From Betaproteobacteria bacterium RIFCSPLOWO2_02_FULL_68_150 (GTDB taxonomy: Bacteria; Pseudomonadota; Gammaproteobacteria; Burkholderiales; SG8-39): 10,494 nt of DNA. The notes below the pieces were generated by a model. It saw nothing but the letters and a program-made list of their open reading frames with translations, had not been told where the DNA came from and searched no databases. This document shows, one piece after another, positions 1-6,049 of this stretch. The stretch is from NCBI GenBank assembly GCA_001771975.1, contig MERE01000005.1, forward strand, positions 1 to 10,494, given 5' to 3'. The position numbers and the translations under genes are program-made. Within the stretch, counting starts at the first letter, position 1. Every line of letters begins with the position of its first letter.

Positions 1-1952
1 TCCATGCGCTTTTGCGAGCGCAGCAGTTTCGCCAGGTACTCGGTGATCTCGGCGGTGATCAGCTGCCCGGGCACCAGCACCGGGATGCCGGGCGGGTAGG
101 GCACGATGCCGTCGGCGCAGACGCGCTGCGCCAGATGGCGGTTGACGTGCTCGGTCTCGTCGAATACCGGCACCAGCTCGCCGCCGCAGTAGTAGGCGTC
201 GCGCGGCAGGAACCGCAGGCGCGTGAAGCCCGGGATCTCGGGCGTCTGCACCAGGCGCCGCGGCGGCCGGCCTTCGCGCGCCAGGCGCATCAGGGCGTCG
301 TACAGGCGCGACACCTTCGAGCGCGTGGTGCCGATGGTGAGCAGCAGCGTGAGCGTGTTGAAGGTGCTTTTCTCGACCTGGATGTTGTAGCGGTCGAACA
401 GCTCCTTCTGCAGGTCCTCGACCGTATAGCCGCAGCCGGAGACGTCGATCGTCACCTTGGTCGGGTCGAGCCGGATGTTGTCGTCCCTCACTTCCGGCGG
501 CAGCAGGTCGTCGAGTTCCAGGCAGCGGAACACGCCGGTGGAATTGATCTGCTGGCGCAGCTCGGCGGCGAGTTCCAGCGTGCGCGCGAGCAGCTTGTAG
601 CCCTCCATCACCGCCTGCTTGCGCGCCACGTCGAGGCTCGCGATCAGCCCGTACTGCGGGCTGGTCGAGGTGTGCATGTTGAAGTTCTCGCGGAACAGGT
701 GCTCGCGGAAATCCGCATCGTTGACGTGGATCATCGAGGCCTGCGAGAACGCCGACAGCACCTTGTGGGTGGACTGCGTGGCGTAATCGGCGCCGGCCTC
801 GAGCGCGGTGGGGCGGAACTCGGGATGAAAGCGCGCGAAGCCGTACCAGGCTTCGTCGACGATCACCTTGATGCCCTTTTCGTGCGCGCCTTCCACGATC
901 GGCGCGAGGTCGTAGCGCAGCCCGTCGTAGGTGCACGAGGTGAGAATCAGCGCCTGCGCGTCGGGGTGCGCGGCGATCGCCTCGAAGATCGCCCGCTTCG
1001 GCACCGGCCCGTAGAGGCCGAACTTGCGGTTGAGCGCCGAGTCGAGGTACACCGGGTGCGCGCCCGAGAGCACCACACCGTGGTGCACGCTCTTGTGGCA
1101 GTTGCGGTCGAGCAGGAGCTTTTCGCCGGGTGCGAGCAGCGTCTGGAAGATGACTTTGTTGGCGGTCGAGGTGCCGTTGGTGGCGAAAAACGTGCGCCGC
1201 GCGCCGAACGCCTTGGCGGCGAGCGCCTGCGCCTCGCGGATCACGCCTTTCGGTTCCATCAGCGAATCGAGCATCGGCACCGACACCGACAGGTCGGCGT
1301 CGAACACGTGCTCGCCCATGAACTCGTAGAAGTCGTTCGCCCAGGGGCTCGCGCGCAGGCTCTCGCCCGAGGAATGACCCGGCGTGTGCCACTGGTCCTT
1401 CGCCATCCAGACGTAGCTCTTCAGCTGGTCGTAGAAGGGCGTGCGCGCGCGCTCCTGGAGCTGCGCGTTGAGGATGCGGTAGATGCCGCGATGGTCGCGC
1501 TCCTCGCGGTAGAAGTAGCCGTCCACCGCCTCGGTGAAGAGCGCATCGACCACGTCGTCTTCCTTTTCCTGCGCGATCAGGATGTAGACGTCGAGCTCGG
1601 GGCGAAAGCGCGTGATGCGCTGCACCAGTTCGAGCGCCGACATCTGCAGCCGGGGACTGCGCTTGCCCTCGCTTGCGGCGCCGTTGCGCCTGCCGCGTCC
1701 GGGCAGCGAGTAAAGCTTGTCGTCCACCAGCACGCACTGGATGTCGCCGTCGGACTCGATCGCCGCGAGCGCGTCTTTGGCCGTGGTGACGCCGGCAAAC
1801 GTGATGCCGCAGGGGTTGTCGAGCGAGCGCGCCGCGGCGTTCAGTCCCTTGACGATCTCGCGCAGCACCAGCGACTCGTCGTTGATGACGAGGATGCGGC
1901 TGACCGGGTGCGGAGCGCGTAGCGGTGCAGGGCGCGGAGTGTGGCGAGCCAT
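1..1952 (-). CDS. Orn/Lys/Arg decarboxylase (PLP fold type I), C-terminus cut by window edge
   Basis: This gene encodes a cytosolic decarboxylase that converts a basic amino acid (lysine, arginine or ornithine) to its di- or polyamine, for acid resistance or polyamine supply. The frame is open from an ATG at 1952 to the left edge, giving 650 codons. Relatives are about 710-755 residues, so roughly 60-100 residues are missing. An N-terminal receiver-like wing domain spans about residues 18-165. The PLP domain follows, with the PGH turn (191-193), DEAWYG (366-371, whose Asp contacts the PLP ring nitrogen) and STHK (394-397, Lys397 binds PLP). The C-terminal part has PYPPGIPVLVPG at about 618-629. 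The only in-frame start after the upstream in-frame TGA is this ATG, which has no clear Shine-Dalgarno sequence. The stretch QSTHKVLSAFSQASMIHV looks closer to lysine decarboxylases of the CadA/LdcA type than to AdiA or SpeC, but substrate cannot be settled from this. No antiporter gene lies beside it within the window. Confidence 0.93.
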   Translation of the reverse strand, partial: MARHTPRPAPLRAPHPVSRILVINDESLVLREIVKGLNAAARSLDNPCGITFAGVTTAKDALAAIESDGDIQCVLVDDKLYSLPGRGRRNGAASEGKRSPRLQMSALELVQRITRFRPELDVYILIAQEKEDDVVDALFTEAVDGYFYREERDHRGIYRILNAQLQERARTPFYDQLKSYVWMAKDQWHTPGHSSGESLRASPWANDFYEFMGEHVFDADLSVSVPMLDSLMEPKGVIREAQALAAKAFGARRTFFATNGTSTANKVIFQTLLAPGEKLLLDRNCHKSVHHGVVLSGAHPVYLDSALNRKFGLYGPVPKRAIFEAIAAHPDAQALILTSCTYDGLRYDLAPIVEGAHEKGIKVIVDEAWYGFARFHPEFRPTALEAGADYATQSTHKVLSAFSQASMIHVNDADFREHLFRENFNMHTSTSPQYGLIASLDVARKQAVMEGYKLLARTLELAAELRQQINSTGVFRCLELDDLLPPEVRDDNIRLDPTKVTIDVSGCGYTVEDLQKELFDRYNIQVEKSTFNTLTLLLTIGTTRSKVSRLYDALMRLAREGRPPRRLVQTPEIPGFTRLRFLPRDAYYCGGELVPVFDETEHVNRHLAQRVCADGIVPYPPGIPVLVPGQLITAEITEYLAKLLRSQKRM

Positions 1953-2018
1953 GCGCGGGCTACGCTTGAGTTGCTGCCGGGTTCATGCGGCGGCCCGACT
2001 TGCGGCAGGCGCCCAACC

Positions 2019-2024
2019 TATAAT
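2019..2024 (+). promoter_or_regulatory. -10 box (TATAAT) of the DUF3579 gene, near-leaderless start
   Basis: A perfect sigma70 -10 hexamer TATAAT lies 9 nt before the ATG at 2034. Placing +1 seven bases after the box puts transcription start at about 2031, so the 5' leader would be about 3 nt with no room for a Shine-Dalgarno sequence. No good -35 element is found at 16-18 bp spacing, which lowers certainty. Its position right before a translation start supports a real promoter. Confidence 0.6.
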
Positions 2025-2033
2025 CCCCGCACC

Positions 2034-2366
2034 ATGCCCGAAGCGGCCGCTGCAGAATTCGTGATCGAGGGAGTGACCGCCGACGGCAAGACGTTCCGGC
2101 CGAGCGACTGGGCCGAGCGCTTGTGCGGCGTCATGGCCGCGTTCGGCAGCGATCACCGGATGCAGTATTCGCCGTACGTGCATCCCGTCACCGCCAACGG
2201 CCTGCGCTGTGTCGTGGTCGATGAGCGGCTGGAAGGCATCGAGCCGATGGCCTACCGTTTCCTGCTGAGTTTCGCCAAGGACAACGAACTGTGCACGCGG
2301 GTCGGGCGGATCGCCGAGCGCACCGTGCTGGCGCAACTGCAGCGCGCCGGAGGCTCGGCCGCGTGA
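2034..2366 (+). CDS. DUF3579 family protein (110 aa), function unknown
   Basis: This is a small soluble protein of 110 residues with no signal peptide or membrane segment. I recognise it as the DUF3579 family (PF12112), found mainly in Betaproteobacteria and without an established function. The recognisable parts are FVIEGVTADGKTFRPSDWAERL (residues 9-30, split here as an FVIEG start and an FRPSDWAERL end), a middle region with PYVHPVTANG (47-56), and the segment LEGIEPMAYRFLLSFAKDN (66-84). The ATG at 2034 is chosen because the family begins a few residues before FVIEG and a TATAAT box sits just upstream. An in-frame upstream extension to 1941 would run through that box. The gene diverges from the decarboxylase gene and converges on rpsT, with stop codons 5 bp apart. 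The same DUF3579-rpsT-murJ order occurs in Burkholderia as I recall it. Confidence 0.88.
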   Translation: MPEAAAAEFVIEGVTADGKTFRPSDWAERLCGVMAAFGSDHRMQYSPYVHPVTANGLRCVVVDERLEGIEPMAYRFLLSFAKDNELCTRVGRIAERTVLAQLQRAGGSAA

Positions 2367-2371
2367 TTCGG

Positions 2372-2635
2372 CTACGACATCGCCTTGATGGCGTGCGCGA
2401 GACGGCTCTTGTGGCGTGCGGCGGCGTTGCGATGCAGGACGCCTTTGGCCGCGACGCTGTCGATGACGCTGCGCGACTTTTCCAGCGCGGCGCCGGCCGC
2501 GGCCTTGTCGCCGGCGGCAATCGCCTTCTTGACGTGCTTGATCGCGCTGCGCGCCGCGCTGAGCTGGCTGATGTTGCGGCTGCGCCGCCCGATCGCCTGG
2601 CGTGCACGCTTGCGCGCCGACTTGATATTGGCCAT
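2372..2635 (-). CDS. rpsT: 30S ribosomal protein S20
   Basis: This encodes S20, a primary 16S rRNA-binding protein of the small ribosomal subunit. Its 87 residues match the usual length of 86-88. It starts MANIKSARKRARQ, is rich in Lys, Arg and Ala, and is predicted to be almost wholly helical, with the family signature near the C-terminus (KGVLHRNAAARHKSRLA, about 64-80). The ATG at 2635 is preceded by GAGG only 2 nt away and by GGGA slightly further up. A TAGAAT -10 box lies at 2666-2671 on the same strand. It is a single-gene unit on the minus strand between the convergent DUF3579 gene and the divergent murJ. The 5 bp to the DUF3579 stop leaves no room for a terminator between the two. Confidence 0.98.
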   Translation of the reverse strand: MANIKSARKRARQAIGRRSRNISQLSAARSAIKHVKKAIAAGDKAAAGAALEKSRSVIDSVAAKGVLHRNAAARHKSRLAHAIKAMS

Positions 2636-2665
2636 GACCTCGATCCCGTTACGAAAAGGGGCGGC

Positions 2666-2671
2666 ATTCTA
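2666..2671 (-). promoter_or_regulatory. -10 box (TAGAAT) of rpsT, abutting the murJ start codon
   Basis: Read on the minus strand, TAGAAT matches TATAAT at 5 of 6 positions. It predicts transcription start near 2659 and a leader of about 24 nt for rpsT. No good -35 hexamer is visible 16-18 bp upstream. The place where a -35 would sit (about 2688-2694) is already inside the murJ coding region, and the box ends 2 nt before the murJ ATG at 2674. Polymerase bound here would cover the murJ translation start. Confidence 0.55.
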
Positions 2672-2673
2672 GC

Positions 2674-4212
2674 ATGAACCTTCTGCGCGCCATGGCCACG
2701 GTGAGCAGCATGACGCTCGCGTCGCGCGTGCTGGGCTACGTGCGGGATTTCTTCATCGCGCGCGCCTTCGGCGCGGGCCTCGCCACGGACGCCTTCTTCG
2801 TCGCGTTTCGCATCCCGAACCTGCTGCGGCGCCTTTTTGCCGAGGGCGCGTTTTCGCAGGCCTTCGTGCCGATCCTGGCCGAGCACCGGAACCGCCAGTC
2901 GCCGGAAGAGACGCGCACCCTGGTGGATGCGGTCGCTACCGCACTCGGCGTCGCACTCGCGATCACCGCGGCGCTGGGGGTGGCGGCGGCGCCGCTCATC
3001 GTCTACGTGTCGGCGCCCGGGTTTGCCAGCGACCCGGACAAGTTCGAGCTGACCGTGTCGCTGCTGCGGATCACGTTCCCGTACATCCTATTCATTTCCC
3101 TGGTCGCGCTCGCCGCCGCAATCCTCAATACCTGGAACCGGTTCGCGGTGCCGGCCTTCACGCCGGTGCTGCTCAACGTCTCGTTCATCGTGGCCGCCGC
3201 GTTTGCCGCACCGTGGTTCGACCCGCCGGTTCTCGCCCTCGCCTGGGCCGTGTTCGCCGGCGGTGCGTTGCAGTTGGCCTTCCAGCTGCCGTTTCTGGCG
3301 CGCATCGGCATGCTCCCGCGCTGGCGCCTGAGCCTGCGCCATCCGGGCCTCGGGCGCGTGCTGAAGCTCATGGCGCCGGCGCTGTTCGGCGTTTCGATCA
3401 GCCAGATTTCGCTCCTCATCAATACGATCTTTGCGTCGTTTCTCGTCTCCGGCAGCGTCTCGTGGCTGTATTACGCGGACCGCCTGATGGAATTTCCCGC
3501 CGGGGTGCTCGGCGTCGCGGTCGGAACGATCCTGCTGCCGAGCCTGTCCAAATACCACTCCGACGGCGCGCCGCAGGAGTACGCGAAGCTCCTCGACTGG
3601 GGGTTGCGCGTCACGCTGCTGCTCGCGGTGCCCGCGGCGGTTGCGCTCGCCGTGCTCGCCATGCCGCTCATCGCGACGCTGTTTCATTACGGCCGCTTCA
3701 GCGCCGAAGACGCGTGGATGACGCGCCAGGCGCTCGTCGCCTACAGCATCGGACTGATCGGCATGATTCTGGTGAAGATTCTGGCGCCCGGCTTCTACGC
3801 GCGCCAAAATGTCGTCACTCCGGTGAAGATCGGGATCCTGACCCTCGTGGCCACCCAGCTCATGAACCTCGCCTTCATCGGCCCGCTGCGCCATGCGGGC
3901 CTCGCGCTGGCGATCGGTCTCGGCGCCTGCCTCAATGCGGCGCTGCTCTACCGGTTCCTGCGCGCGCAAGGCATTTTCTCGCCGCAGCCGGGCTGGGGCG
4001 GTTTCATGCTCAAGCTGGCGTTGGCGGTGGCGATCATGGGGGCGGCGCTGCGGCTCGCCATGGGTCCGCCGGACTGGTGGCTGCAAGCCGACTGGCAGGC
4101 CAAGGTCCCGGCGCTCGCCGGCCTGGTGCTGCTCGGCGTCACGGCCTATGGCGCGGTGATGCACGCGCTCGGCTTTCGCTGGCAGCAGTTTTCGCGCCGG
4201 GGCGCCGACTGA
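2674..4212 (+). CDS. murJ: Lipid II flippase MurJ (MviN)
   Basis: MurJ is an inner-membrane MOP-superfamily flippase that moves lipid II, the peptidoglycan precursor, to the periplasmic face. The 512 residues fit the family's usual length of about 510-520 with 14 membrane helices. The N-terminus MNLLRAMATVSSMTLASRVL is typical. Residues important in E. coli MurJ occur at the same numbers here: Arg18, Arg24, Asp39, Arg52, Arg270 and Glu273, the last two in YYADRLMEFP (266-275). The ATG at 2674 matches the family start. AAGGGG at 2656-2661 is a somewhat distant (12 nt) ribosome binding site. No separate promoter is apparent in the 38 bp shared with rpsT. The stop TGA overlaps the next gene's ATG by one base (TGATG), which suggests translational coupling. 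Confidence 0.98.
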   Translation: MNLLRAMATVSSMTLASRVLGYVRDFFIARAFGAGLATDAFFVAFRIPNLLRRLFAEGAFSQAFVPILAEHRNRQSPEETRTLVDAVATALGVALAITAALGVAAAPLIVYVSAPGFASDPDKFELTVSLLRITFPYILFISLVALAAAILNTWNRFAVPAFTPVLLNVSFIVAAAFAAPWFDPPVLALAWAVFAGGALQLAFQLPFLARIGMLPRWRLSLRHPGLGRVLKLMAPALFGVSISQISLLINTIFASFLVSGSVSWLYYADRLMEFPAGVLGVAVGTILLPSLSKYHSDGAPQEYAKLLDWGLRVTLLLAVPAAVALAVLAMPLIATLFHYGRFSAEDAWMTRQALVAYSIGLIGMILVKILAPGFYARQNVVTPVKIGILTLVATQLMNLAFIGPLRHAGLALAIGLGACLNAALLYRFLRAQGIFSPQPGWGGFMLKLALAVAIMGAALRLAMGPPDWWLQADWQAKVPALAGLVLLGVTAYGAVMHALGFRWQQFSRRGAD

Positions 4213-5063
4213 TGGCGCAGCTGGCGCCGTTCGCTGCGTTGATCGATCGCATCGACGTGCGCATCGAGCTGGCGCGCGCGTGCCTGCTGATCGCAGAGGA
4301 CGCCTATCCGGGGCTCGATGTCGAAAAATACGTGACCGAGCTGGAACGCCTTGCGCTCGGCCTGCGCTCGCGCCTGAGCCCTTCGGCCGGCGCCGAAGAA
4401 AAGCTCGTTGCGCTCAACCAGTTCCTGTTCGAGCACCTCGGCTACACGGGCAACGCCGAGGATTTCTACGACCCGCGCAACTCCTATCTCAACGATGTCA
4501 TCGACCGGCGCACCGGCGTACCGATCACGCTCGCGGTGGTCTACATGGAACTGGGCCGGCGCATCGGCCTGCCGCTCGAGGGGGTATCGTTTCCCGGCCA
4601 TTTTCTGGTGCGGCTCAGGATGCGCGGCGGCGTACTGGTGCTCGATCCGTTTGCCGCCGGCGAACCGCAGTCCGAAGACGAGTTGCGCGAGCGCCTGCAG
4701 CGCGTCATTCCCGAAGGCGCGACGGGCGCGCTGCCGGTGTCGGAACTGCCGCTGGAGCGCTTTCTCGAGCCGGCGAGCAACCGCCAGATCCTGGCGCGCC
4801 TGCTGCGCAATCTGAAGTCGATCTACCGCGAGACCGACCAGCCGGCACGCCTGCTCGAAGTCCTCGACCGGATGCTGCTGGTGGTTCCGGACGCCACCGC
4901 GGAGCTGCGTGATCGCGGCATGTTGTACCAGCGGCTCGAGTGCCACCGTGCCGCCCTCAAGGACCTTAGCGATTACCTCGAACGCGAGCCGCACGCGCAC
5001 GACGCGACCGATATCCGCGCCAAGGTGATCGAGCTGAGCGCGCTGTCAGCGCGTCTGAACTGA
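4212..5063 (+). CDS. SirB1-like protein: transglutaminase-like domain plus C-terminal helical (TPR-type) repeats
   Basis: This is a soluble 283-residue protein of the SirB1 family (Transglut_core2, PF13369, followed by a TPR_9-like region). Its biochemical function is not established. A helical N-terminal part (1-75) leads into the conserved segment YDPRNSYLNDVIDRRTGVPI (86-105). The second and third positions of a transglutaminase triad are plausible in FPGHF (His130) and LDPF (Asp145). No cysteine lies in 98-115, where the catalytic Cys of canonical papain-like transglutaminases would be expected. The only cysteines are Cys24 and Cys244. Residues about 188-262 form antiparallel helices resembling a TPR pair. 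The ATG at 4212 shares its A with the murJ TGA, so translation is probably coupled to murJ. A role in the envelope is suggested only by this neighbour. Confidence 0.9.
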   Translation: MAQLAPFAALIDRIDVRIELARACLLIAEDAYPGLDVEKYVTELERLALGLRSRLSPSAGAEEKLVALNQFLFEHLGYTGNAEDFYDPRNSYLNDVIDRRTGVPITLAVVYMELGRRIGLPLEGVSFPGHFLVRLRMRGGVLVLDPFAAGEPQSEDELRERLQRVIPEGATGALPVSELPLERFLEPASNRQILARLLRNLKSIYRETDQPARLLEVLDRMLLVVPDATAELRDRGMLYQRLECHRAALKDLSDYLEREPHAHDATDIRAKVIELSALSARLN

Positions 5064-5093
5064 GCCGGCACTCGCTGCACGCCGGATCTTCGA

Positions 5094-5099
5094 TAGAAT
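5094..5099 (+). promoter_or_regulatory. -10 box (TAGAAT) ahead of ribF
   Basis: TAGAAT (5 of 6 to consensus) sits in the 56 bp between the SirB1-like gene and ribF. It predicts +1 near 5106, giving a leader of about 14 nt before the ATG at 5120. No clear -35 hexamer stands at normal spacing. This would be the head promoter for ribF-ileS-lspA. The gap is too short for an FMN riboswitch, which some bacteria place on riboflavin genes. Confidence 0.5.
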
Positions 5100-5119
5100 T
5101 CAGCCTTTTGCGAGCGTCG

Positions 5120-6049
5120 ATGGTCGTCACGCACGGGACCCTGCGGCCGGGCACGGACCGGCATGCGCTGACCGTCGGCAACTTCGACGGCGTGCACCTC
5201 GGGCACCGCACGATGCTCGAGCGGGTCGTGGCGAGCGCAAAGGCGCTTGGGGTCAGGTCTTGCGTTCTCACATTTGAGCCGCATGCGCGCGAGTTTTTTG
5301 CACCCGCGACGGCGCCGACGCGGCTGACGCGGCTGCGCGACAAGCTGGAGTTGTTCGCCGAGGCCGGCATCGAACGGGTCCACGTGGCGCGCTTCGACGC
5401 GCGGCTGGCGAGCGTCGCCGCGGAGCGCTTCGTCGACGAGATGCTGCTGCAGGGGCTCGGGACGGCGTGGCTGCTGGTCGGGCGCGACTTCCGCTTTGGC
5501 GCGAAGCGGGCCGGCGACTTCGCGCTGCTGGAGCGCCTGGCGCGCGAGCGCGGACTTCGGCTCGAGGCGATGCCGGAGGTGATGCAGGAGGGCGTTCGCG
5601 TGTCCAGCTCGGCGGTGCGCGCCGCGCTCGCCGCAGGCGAGCTCGAACGCGCGGCGCAACTGCTGGGGCGGCCTTTCACGATGAGCGGGCGCATCGCGCA
5701 CGGCGAGCGGCTCGGCCGGTCGCTCGGTTTTCCGACCGCCAACATCGTGCTGCGGCGCCGCCCGCCGCTCGCCGGGGTGTTCGTGGTGGAAGCGGAGCTC
5801 GAGGAAACGCATGCCCGCTTGCGCGGCGCTGCGAGCGTCGGGCGCCGGCCGACGCTGCGCGCGGATGCCGCGCCGCTGCTGGAAGTGCATTTGCTCGATT
5901 TCGCCGAAGCGATTTACGGCAGGCATTTGCGCGTGACGTTTCTCGCCAGGCTGCGAGACGAGGAACGGTACGACGGGCTGGAGGCGTTGCGCGCCGCGAT
6001 CGCGCGCGACGTGAGCCGCACCAGGGAGTACTTCAAGGACCATGGCTGA
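5120..6049 (+). CDS. ribF: Bifunctional riboflavin kinase / FAD synthetase
   Basis: RibF phosphorylates riboflavin to FMN and then adenylylates FMN to FAD in the cytosol. The 309 residues match the usual length of about 305-330. The N-terminal FAD synthetase (nucleotidyltransferase) domain carries GNFDGVHLGH (20-29), including the HxGH motif, and VSSSAVR (161-167). The C-terminal flavokinase domain carries GERLGRSLGFPTAN (195-208) and EVHLLDF (255-261). The ATG at 5120 gives the normal distance to the GNFDG motif. An in-frame TTG at 5108 would add four residues and is less likely. The end overlaps ileS by 8 nt. The ribF-ileS-lspA order is the same as in E. coli and Pseudomonas. Confidence 0.97.
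   Translation: MVVTHGTLRPGTDRHALTVGNFDGVHLGHRTMLERVVASAKALGVRSCVLTFEPHAREFFAPATAPTRLTRLRDKLELFAEAGIERVHVARFDARLASVAAERFVDEMLLQGLGTAWLLVGRDFRFGAKRAGDFALLERLARERGLRLEAMPEVMQEGVRVSSSAVRAALAAGELERAAQLLGRPFTMSGRIAHGERLGRSLGFPTANIVLRRRPPLAGVFVVEAELEETHARLRGAASVGRRPTLRADAAPLLEVHLLDFAEAIYGRHLRVTFLARLRDEERYDGLEALRAAIARDVSRTREYFKDHG

Noticed and set aside
12..1922. Long plus-strand open frame of 636 codons
   Set aside because: It is antisense to the decarboxylase, whose minus-strand translation has complete family motifs. The plus-strand product is a low-complexity Arg/Ala/Val/His-rich sequence typical of shadow frames in GC-rich DNA.
3088..4164. Minus-strand open frame of 358 codons inside murJ
   Set aside because: It is a shadow of murJ with Arg/Glu/His/Gln-rich composition and no domain that I recognise.
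3213..4211. In-frame extension upstream of the SirB1-like gene inside murJ
   Set aside because: The frame is open but overlaps conserved murJ sequence and has shadow-type composition. Family homology begins only after the ATG at 4212.
5064..5119. Possible FMN riboswitch before ribF
   Set aside because: Only 56 bp are available, and none of the conserved RFN-element segments is visible. The promoter box takes up part of the space.
5108..5119. TTG start for ribF that would make it leaderless
   Set aside because: Four extra residues bring no family similarity, and leaderless mRNAs strongly prefer ATG. The ATG at 5120 is more probable.
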